Source: an uncultured Eggerthellaceae bacterium (GTDB lineage Bacteria; Actinomycetota; Coriobacteriia; Coriobacteriales; Eggerthellaceae). Taken from it: a stretch of DNA of 64,000 nt. The notes beneath the pieces were generated by a model, which was not told where the DNA came from, did not search any database, and worked only from the letters and a program-made list of their open reading frames with translations. A program made the translations under genes and the position numbers. Positions within the stretch are counted from its first letter, which is position 1. Each line of letters starts with the position of its first letter. This document shows positions 57,741 through 64,000 of this stretch, in pieces. The stretch spans positions 1 through 64,000 of the forward strand of contig CAJTVP010000004.1 in NCBI GenBank assembly GCA_910580205.1, read 5' to 3'.

Positions 57741-60700
57741 ATGCTCATTGATGCCATAGAGAAAAGGATCGCTTCTTCTGGATGCGTGGACGGGTTCTGG
57801 GGGAGGCTGGATGCTGGTGAAGACGCCACGCTCGGAGTGGCCGCATCGGCGCGCCCTTTGCTGGTGGCCGCCCGCTTCGCCCGCGCGCTACAGCCAACCC
57901 TGGTCGTCATCTCCGGCGAAGAGGCGGCTGATGCCTTCGCGCGCAACCTGGTGGCGTATCTGGGGCGCAGGACGGTCCTCCGCTTCCCTGAGAGAGCCGA
58001 CGTGCCCGGCGCGGGCAAGCCCGTTCCGGCTGAAACGGTATCCGACCGCCTCCGAGCGCTCCACGCGCTCTCAAGCGGAGAGCACGTGGTCGTGGTGGCC
58101 AGCGCCGCGTCCCTTCTGCGCACGTTGCCGCCTCCATCCGCTCACGTGGCGGAACCGCTCATCCTGCGGCAAGGGGACGATCTGTCCCGCCAGCTGATCC
58201 CCGGCGTGGAGGATCTGGATTCGCTCAAAGCGGCTCTGGCGGCGCGCGGATATGCGAACACCGGTGAGCTGGATGGTCCCGGCACCTTCGCCATCCATGG
58301 AGGCGTGCTGGACGTCTTTCCAGGGAACATGGCCCATCCCGTGCGGATCGACCTGTTCGGGGATGAGGTGGAAGAGCTGCGCCGCATCATCGCGTCCACA
58401 GGGCAGGCCATCTCCTCCATCCTAGAGGTCGCCATCTATCCGGTCACGGAAGCTCCCTTCGGGCGCAATGAGAGGAGAGCTGCGCGCGATGCCTTGGAGA
58501 AAGCGGCGCTCACGGATAAGAGGGCCCGCGCGCTTTTGGCGAAGATGGATGAGGGAGGCGCGTTCGAAGGAGATGAGGCCCTCATCCCGTTCTCCTGCAA
58601 GAAGACGGCCACCATCGGAGATTACGTGGGCGCAGACGCTCTCTGCGCGCTGATAGAGCCCCGTTCGCTCATCGACAACATGGTCAATGAATCCGTGACG
58701 CTCGCAGCCGCCTTCGCGGATTCGCCTTATCCCACCACGGGCATGCTCGCAGAGCCCACGAACATCTCGTTCGGCGACTGCCTCCATGCCACCTACGGGT
58801 CCATCATGCAGCTGGCATCCCGCTCCGATGATGATCTTCCCGTCAAGCGCACGGACGTGGCCGGAGCCCCTGAGCGGCTCTATGCCAAGCTCAGAACATG
58901 GATCGAAGCGCGCTACCTGTGCGCGTTCAGCATCCCTGATGCTCGGGCGAGACGCGCCATCGCCCTGGAGCTCGTCGATCAAAGCCTCCCCATCACGGAT
59001 GCCGCCGATCGGCCAGAGGACGGGGCAGGGGAGCGCGGTTCCCTTGAGCGCGGGGTGGTGAACCTCATATCCGAGGACATCCCGCTCGGCCTGGTCATCC
59101 CTTCTGCGAAGATCGCGCTCGTGTCCCTGGGGGATACCAAGCGCATGAACGCGGAGGCGGGCAGCAAGCGGCGGCTTGACATCACCGACATCACCTTCGC
59201 TTACAAGCCGGGGGACTACGTGGTCCATTCCACCTATGGCATCGCGCTGTTCAAAGACATCGTGCGCCGGGACATGGACGGCGTCGAGCGGGATTACATC
59301 GAGCTGGACTACGCTGAAGGCGACAAGCTCTTCTTGCCCATCGACCAGTTCGACAAGGTGACGCGCTACGTGGGGCCGGAGGGCGTGAAGCCGAAGATCA
59401 CGCGCTTGGACAGCTCGGATTGGTCCCGCGCCATCACCCGCGCCCGCAGATCCGCGCGCAAGCTGGCGTTCGATCTGGTGGATGTGTACGCGCGCCGGGC
59501 GGCGGCCCAAGGGCACCGGTTCTCAGTGGACACGCCCTGGATGCGCCAGATGGAGGATTCCTTCCCCTATCAGGAGACGCCAGACCAGCTCAAAGCCATC
59601 GAGGATGTGTTCGCTGACATGCGCTCGGACAAGCCCATGGATCGGCTCATCTGCGGGGATGTGGGCTTCGGCAAGACCGAGGTGGCCATCCGCGCCGCTT
59701 TCGCCGCAGCCCAGGAGCGCAAGCAGGTCATGGTGCTCTGCCCCACGACCATCCTGGCGCAGCAGCATTTCACCAGCTTCAAAGAGCGCATGGCGCCGTT
59801 CGGGATGCGCGTGGAGGTGCTCTCCCGCTTCCGCACGCCCGCGCAGCAGAAAGCCACCCTGGAGGCGTTCGCGAAGGGGGAGGTGGATGTGCTCGTGGGC
59901 ACCCACCGCTTGCTCTCCCGGGATGTGAATCCGCACGCGCTGGGGCTCGTCATCATCGATGAGGAGCAGCGCTTCGGCGTGGCCCACAAAGAGCAATTCA
60001 AGAACTTGCGCGAATCCGTGGACGTGCTCACGCTCTCCGCCACGCCCATCCCGCGGACCATGCAGATGGCCACCTCCGGCGTGCGCGACATGAGCCTCAT
60101 CATGACGCCCCCTGATGAGCGGCTGCCGGTCAAGGTGCACGTGGGGGAGTGGGATCCCGACGTGGTCTCTGAGGCCATCCGCTTCGAGCTGGCTCGAGGC
60201 GGCCAGGTGTACTACGTGAGCAATCGCGTGCGCACCATCGATGACGCCCTTGAGCGCGTGCACGCCTCCGCGCCAGAAGCGCGCGTGGGCGTGGCCCATG
60301 GCAAGATGTCCAAAGAGCAGCTGGAGCACGTCATGGAGGATTTCGCCGCGGGCGAGCTGGATGTGCTCGTGGCCACCACCATCATCGAGAGCGGCATCGA
60401 CAACCCGCACACCAACACGCTCATCATCGAGGATTCGCAGCGGCTGGGCTTGTCCCAGATGTACCAGCTCAAAGGCCGCGTCGGCCGGTCCAGCTTGCAA
60501 GCCTTCGCGTACTTCATGTTCCCGGAAGACGCGTACCTCTCCGAAGACGCCCACGCGCGCCTGGAAGCGCTCTCCGACAATCAAGATCTGGGCAGCGGGA
60601 TGCAGATCGCCCTCAAGGATCTTGAGATCAGAGGAGCGGGGGACATCCTGGGCGCTGAGCAGTCAGGCAACATGAGCGCGGTCGGCTTCGACCTGTTCTC

Positions 60701-61241
60701 CCAGCTGCTCAACCAGGCGGTCGGGCAGATCCGCGAAACGCCGGCCGGAAGCCCGCTGGATGCGCGCGACCTGTCGGACATCACCGTGAGCATCCCCGGC
60801 CATGCCTTCTTCTCGGACGACTTCCTGCCGGACATCGGGGAGCGGGTGCTGTGGTATCGCAAGGTGGCGAGCGCCTACACCGTGGAAGATGTGGATGCGA
60901 TCCAGGCCGAGCTCATCCAAAGCCACGGCGAGCTGCCTCGTGAAGTCCAAAGCCTCTTCCAGAAGGCGCGCTTGCGCGCTTTCGCCGCCAAGCATGGCGT
61001 CTCGCACATCTCCGTCAGCGCGGGCAAGCTGAACGCCATCGGGCTCACCCTTGATCGCGAAGGGCGCATCGGGCTCAAAAGGAGCGGCGGCCGGTATCTG
61101 GAGGACAAGAAGAAGCTCATCATCGGCTTGGACAAGGTATCATCAGACGCAGAAGATGACGACGGCGCGGATGACCTCTCAGCGGTCATCCTCCGTTTCC
61201 TGGAACGGATCATGGAAGGAGAGTCAGATGGCAGCGAATAG
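57741..61241 (+). CDS. mfd: Transcription-repair coupling factor Mfd
   Basis: An 1166-residue translocase that removes RNA polymerase stalled at DNA damage and recruits UvrA. An N-terminal UvrB-like region is followed by the polymerase-interaction domain (KPGDYVVHSTYGIALFKDI at about 488-507) and the translocase: Walker A CGDVGFGKTEVAI, box II DEEQRFGV, SATPIPRT, LKGRVGRS. The C-terminal TRCF domain is present (ELPREVQSLF). An insertion-like loop exists in the N-terminal half, but length is normal. It overlaps gltX by 14 bases. Confidence 0.97.
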   Translation: MLIDAIEKRIASSGCVDGFWGRLDAGEDATLGVAASARPLLVAARFARALQPTLVVISGEEAADAFARNLVAYLGRRTVLRFPERADVPGAGKPVPAETVSDRLRALHALSSGEHVVVVASAASLLRTLPPPSAHVAEPLILRQGDDLSRQLIPGVEDLDSLKAALAARGYANTGELDGPGTFAIHGGVLDVFPGNMAHPVRIDLFGDEVEELRRIIASTGQAISSILEVAIYPVTEAPFGRNERRAARDALEKAALTDKRARALLAKMDEGGAFEGDEALIPFSCKKTATIGDYVGADALCALIEPRSLIDNMVNESVTLAAAFADSPYPTTGMLAEPTNISFGDCLHATYGSIMQLASRSDDDLPVKRTDVAGAPERLYAKLRTWIEARYLCAFSIPDARARRAIALELVDQSLPITDAADRPEDGAGERGSLERGVVNLISEDIPLGLVIPSAKIALVSLGDTKRMNAEAGSKRRLDITDITFAYKPGDYVVHSTYGIALFKDIVRRDMDGVERDYIELDYAEGDKLFLPIDQFDKVTRYVGPEGVKPKITRLDSSDWSRAITRARRSARKLAFDLVDVYARRAAAQGHRFSVDTPWMRQMEDSFPYQETPDQLKAIEDVFADMRSDKPMDRLICGDVGFGKTEVAIRAAFAAAQERKQVMVLCPTTILAQQHFTSFKERMAPFGMRVEVLSRFRTPAQQKATLEAFAKGEVDVLVGTHRLLSRDVNPHALGLVIIDEEQRFGVAHKEQFKNLRESVDVLTLSATPIPRTMQMATSGVRDMSLIMTPPDERLPVKVHVGEWDPDVVSEAIRFELARGGQVYYVSNRVRTIDDALERVHASAPEARVGVAHGKMSKEQLEHVMEDFAAGELDVLVATTIIESGIDNPHTNTLIIEDSQRLGLSQMYQLKGRVGRSSLQAFAYFMFPEDAYLSEDAHARLEALSDNQDLGSGMQIALKDLEIRGAGDILGAEQSGNMSAVGFDLFSQLLNQAVGQIRETPAGSPLDARDLSDITVSIPGHAFFSDDFLPDIGERVLWYRKVASAYTVEDVDAIQAELIQSHGELPREVQSLFQKARLRAFAAKHGVSHISVSAGKLNAIGLTLDREGRIGLKRSGGRYLEDKKKLIIGLDKVSSDAEDDDGADDLSAVILRFLERIMEGESDGSE

Positions 61242-62841
61242 GGAGGATGAGGTGCGCGTGCGTTTCGCGCCCTCGCCCACGGGCATGTTGCATCTCGGGG
61301 GCGCTCGCACGGCCATTTACAACTGGGCGTTCGCCCGGGCATGCGGAGGAGACTTCATCTTGCGCATCGAGGACACCGATCCTGAGCGCTCCACGGAGGA
61401 GAACACGCAGATCATCCTGCGCGCCCTTCGCTGGCTGGGGCTTGATTGGGACGAGGGTCCGGAAATCGGAGGTGCGGTCGGGCCGTATTTCCAGACGGAG
61501 CGCATGGGCACCTACGAGGCGGCCCTGGAGGAATTGAAGGCGAAAGGCGCGGCTTACCCTTGCTTCTGCACCAAGGAGCGCTTGGACGCATGCCGCCAGG
61601 AGGCGGAGCGCGAGCATGGCGGCTATGCCGGCTATGACGGCCATTGCCGCTCCATCCCCGCGGAGGAGGCGGCCTCGCGCATCGCAGCGGGCGAGCCCCA
61701 TGTGTGGCGCTTGCGCGTGCCGGAAGGCCATGGCCCCATCCAGTTCGACGATGCGGTCTACGGTCCCATGGCGTTCCCCGCCGATGTCATGGACGATCTG
61801 ATCCTCGTGCGATCGGACGGCAGCCCCACCTACAACTTCGCCGTGGTCTGCGACGATGCGAACATGGGCATCACCCACGTGATCCGCGGGGATGACCACC
61901 TGTCCAACACGCCGCGCCAGATCTTGATCTACGAAGCGCTCGGCTTTGACGTGCCCACCTTCGCGCACCTGCCCATGATCTTAGGCCCGGACGGGAAGAA
62001 GCTCTCGAAGCGCCATGGAGCTACGAACGTGGAGGATTACCGCGACCGCGGCTTCCTGCCTGATGCCATGGTGAACTACCTGGCGCTTCTGGGGTGGAGC
62101 CTGGATGGAGAGACCACGGTCATCTCGAAAGAGACGCTCTGCCATGATTTCTCCCTGGAGCGCATCTCCAAGAAGGACGCCGTGTTCGATGAGGAGAAGC
62201 TCACCTGGTTGGATGGCGTGCACATCCGCGAGATGGACGAGGGCGCATGGCTGGATGCGGCAGCGCCATGGCTCGCCTATGCGCGCTGCCTGGGAGAGCG
62301 GGTGGCGCCCGGTGTGAGCGTCCACCCCAGCCCCACCAAGGAGGAGCAGAAAGAGCGCATCCGTCAGCTGTTGGCTCCCTGGCGCGAGGTCCCAGAAGAA
62401 GCATGGCAACGGGCGCTCGCATCCGTGGCGGATGAGCGTTCTTGGCACGCGCAGGTCTATCCGCTCATCATCGAGCGGCAGACCACCTTCAATGAGCTGC
62501 CTGACAAGCTCTCCTACCTTTTCTGGGGCAAGAACGTCGCCCTGGATGAGAAGAGCGTGGCGAAGGTCCTGAAGAAGGAGGATGGGCGCGCAGAAGAGGC
62601 GCTTCGGATCTGCCGAGGCGTCTTGGCGGACGAGAGCATCCCGTGGGATGCTGACGGGTTGCAGGAGGAGTGCCGCGCGCGGGGAGAGGCGGCCGAGCTG
62701 AAGCCGAAGCTCTTGTTCCAGCCGTTGCGCGTGGCCGTCTGCGGAAACCAAGTGTCCCCGCCTCTGTTCGAGTCCATCGTGCTGTTGCCGCGAGAGGATG
62801 TCTTGGCGCGCATCGACGGCGTGCTGGAAACCATCTTCTAG
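61228..62841 (+). CDS. gltX: Glutamyl-tRNA synthetase
   Basis: A 537-residue class I synthetase charging tRNA-Glu. The HIGH-type signature is APSPTGMLHLGGAR and the KMSKS-type loop is KKLSKRHG. The catalytic-domain segment FILRIEDTDPERS is typical, and the C-terminal anticodon-binding domain is complete but diverged. ATG 61228 has GGAAGGAGAG upstream and lies within the end of mfd, so the upstream frame extension is false. It may also charge tRNA-Gln if GatCAB is present; not decidable here. Confidence 0.95.
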   Translation: MAANREDEVRVRFAPSPTGMLHLGGARTAIYNWAFARACGGDFILRIEDTDPERSTEENTQIILRALRWLGLDWDEGPEIGGAVGPYFQTERMGTYEAALEELKAKGAAYPCFCTKERLDACRQEAEREHGGYAGYDGHCRSIPAEEAASRIAAGEPHVWRLRVPEGHGPIQFDDAVYGPMAFPADVMDDLILVRSDGSPTYNFAVVCDDANMGITHVIRGDDHLSNTPRQILIYEALGFDVPTFAHLPMILGPDGKKLSKRHGATNVEDYRDRGFLPDAMVNYLALLGWSLDGETTVISKETLCHDFSLERISKKDAVFDEEKLTWLDGVHIREMDEGAWLDAAAPWLAYARCLGERVAPGVSVHPSPTKEEQKERIRQLLAPWREVPEEAWQRALASVADERSWHAQVYPLIIERQTTFNELPDKLSYLFWGKNVALDEKSVAKVLKKEDGRAEEALRICRGVLADESIPWDADGLQEECRARGEAAELKPKLLFQPLRVAVCGNQVSPPLFESIVLLPREDVLARIDGVLETIF

Positions 62842-62843
62842 TT

Positions 62844-62877
62844 CGGGCCGCTTCCGTCCCTGCTGGCGCGCGGCCCG
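62844..62877. terminator. Candidate hairpin between gltX and DUF1461 gene
   Basis: CGGGCCGC and GCGGCCCG, perfect 8-bp arms with an 18-base loop, exactly filling the gap between two convergent stops. No T run, so only a plausible shared terminator. Confidence 0.4.
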
Positions 62878-63750
62878 TCAGGCTTGCTCACCTGCGGGGA
62901 CGAACGGCTCTTCGGCTTTCGGCGTTCGCTTGCGGAGGATGACGGCGCCGATGATGATGCTCACCACGGCCACGAGCGCGCTGCTCGCCAACCACACCGC
63001 TCCCATGCCCACCCAGAACCCTTCGGGATACATCTGGATGAGCAAGCTGTCAGCGGGGAAGAGCCATGTTCCTTCTGCGAAGAAGAGGCCATGTAGGCAG
63101 GCGAAGAGGCTCTCGAAGCTGATGATCGCCCAAAGCCCAGCCAGAGCGAACGCGCCCAGGGCGGCGCAGCCGCTCGCGAAGAGCGCTCGTCCCGCCGCTT
63201 TCGCGCCGAACAGATAGACGAGGCACATCAAGCAGAACGCGGCGATGAGCGTGACGCCGATGAGCGGCGTGCGCGCGTTCGCCACGACGGCGTTCACATC
63301 CTCCAGGTGGCTCACGGCTTCTCGGTCCAGCCCATAAGCCGGGTCCAGCTCGGATAGCGCGTACATGGCCTCTGAGGCGCTCACATCCTGTGACCCCGCT
63401 TGGGAGAGGAACTCTCGAGCTTCATCGGTCCAGACTGCTCCCTTCTCAGAGGAGGCGGCAGAAGCGGTGGCCGCATCCAAGACCTCATGCGCCAGCTTCT
63501 CCACAGCCGTCTCAGCTTCTTCGTCGGTCTGGAAGCCGTCGTCCACGGTGAAGCCCCTCGTCGCGATGGCCAGCTCCACCAGCTCATCGTGGGCGTGCGG
63601 AGAAGCGTCGAAAGCGCTGTTCGCGTTCGAAAGGGAGCGCGTGACCATGGGAAAGCCCGCGCAGAGCGCGAACCCGATCCCCAGATACGTGACCGCCAGC
63701 GCGATGGTGGCGATCACCGTGAGGACGGTCCGTTGGGCCTGCTTGCTCAT
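62878..63750 (-). CDS. DUF1461 (TIGR01906) integral membrane protein
   Basis: A 290-residue membrane protein: one N-terminal helix (about 8-32), a soluble extracytoplasmic section of about 120 residues, and four helices toward the C-terminus. Layout and features (GFALCAGFPMVTRS, HLEDVNAVV, ESLFACLHGLFFAEGTWLFPADSLLIQMYPEGFW) fit the DUF1461/TIGR01906 family. Some Firmicute members of that family (Lit) transfer an acyl chain within lipoproteins; function here is only by family. The start overlaps the upstream gene's stop (ATGA). Confidence 0.82.
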   Translation of the reverse strand: MSKQAQRTVLTVIATIALAVTYLGIGFALCAGFPMVTRSLSNANSAFDASPHAHDELVELAIATRGFTVDDGFQTDEEAETAVEKLAHEVLDAATASAASSEKGAVWTDEAREFLSQAGSQDVSASEAMYALSELDPAYGLDREAVSHLEDVNAVVANARTPLIGVTLIAAFCLMCLVYLFGAKAAGRALFASGCAALGAFALAGLWAIISFESLFACLHGLFFAEGTWLFPADSLLIQMYPEGFWVGMGAVWLASSALVAVVSIIIGAVILRKRTPKAEEPFVPAGEQA

Positions 63751-64000
63751 GAGAGCTCCAGTCCGCACTGGACATCCGCATCCACCCAGATGGTAGCCGC
63801 TGTCATGCCATCGTTCTGCTTGCAGATGGTGGGATGCGGCCCCAGGCGCGAGAACACGCCCTGGAACCTTCCGTTGTAGAGATAGAGCCCGTTCAGGTTG
63901 TTGTAGGGCACCGGCGTGCTGGACACGGCTCCGTCAGGCGTCTCCAAGATGCCGGCGTCCGGGGGCAGCGTGAGGGTCTTGAACGGGGTGATGAAGCGCT
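63747..64000 (-). CDS. C-terminal part of a gene cut by the window edge
   Basis: At least 84 codons, open to the right edge of the window; the start is outside. The visible end includes FKTLTLPPDAGILETPDGA, NNLNGLYLYNGRFQGVF and WVDADVQCGLELS, beta-rich and not recognised. It overlaps the DUF1461 gene by 4 bases and should be co-transcribed with it. Confidence 0.6.
   Translation of the reverse strand, partial: RFITPFKTLTLPPDAGILETPDGAVSSTPVPYNNLNGLYLYNGRFQGVFSRLGPHPTICKQNDGMTAATIWVDADVQCGLELS

Overview
The window is high-GC, gene-dense bacterial chromosome carrying an AT-richer accessory stretch at about 36.8-43.1 kb. The gene set (PyrK/PyrD1B pyrimidine pathway, AckA/Pta, RpoZ, HrcA with a CIRCE operator, a Tat-exported uptake [NiFe] hydrogenase, a heterodimeric ABC exporter) and the protein style suggest an anaerobic actinobacterium of the Coriobacteriia (Eggerthellales-like). 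That placement is inference from composition and gene content; no rRNA gene is present to confirm it.

Layout. 0-0.6 kb: tRNA-Pro on the minus strand, with two partial copies of its 3' end and a structured 77-nt repeat downstream. 0.6-9.9 kb: housekeeping genes (TerC-like membrane protein, lipid kinase, RNase D, zinc peptidase, xseA-xseB-HIT, then ackA and pta facing each other). 9.9-21.9 kb: one long tightly packed + strand run, pyrR-pyrB-pyrC-carA-carB-pyrK-pyrD-pyrF-gmk-rpoZ-thiI, behind a clear promoter and a PyrR-type leader hairpin; it encodes UMP synthesis from bicarbonate and glutamine except for the final orotate phosphoribosyltransferase (pyrE), which is not in the window. 22-26.7 kb: comEA-comEC-holA, with a candidate toxin-antitoxin pair wedged between comEC and holA. 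26.7-35.9 kb: rpsT (with an unusual long tail), lepA, dus, hemW, hrcA-dnaJ-rsmE-mtaB.

35.9-43.2 kb is accessory: a second copy of the 77-nt repeat, a GyrI-like protein, a 667-residue protein with eight zinc-ribbon repeats around a nuclease-like core, and then a 3.5-kb unit bounded by tRNA-Asp (43111-43188) and a displaced copy of its 3' half (39619-39664). That unit carries an EcsC-family protein, an Apea-like HEPN protein with an intact RxxxxH motif and a GIY-YIG nuclease, and has no integrase. This cluster is the best candidate in the window for an undescribed, possibly defensive, system.

43.2-64 kb returns to core genes: mnmA, a two-gene ABC exporter with one degenerate ATP site, a HAD phosphatase, an AAA-like protein without a P-loop, mntP, a prephenate dehydratase with an altered catalytic motif, the hydrogenase operon (small subunit, large subunit, cytochrome b, then a small membrane protein and the maturation protease), mfd-gltX, and a DUF1461 membrane protein following a gene cut by the window edge.
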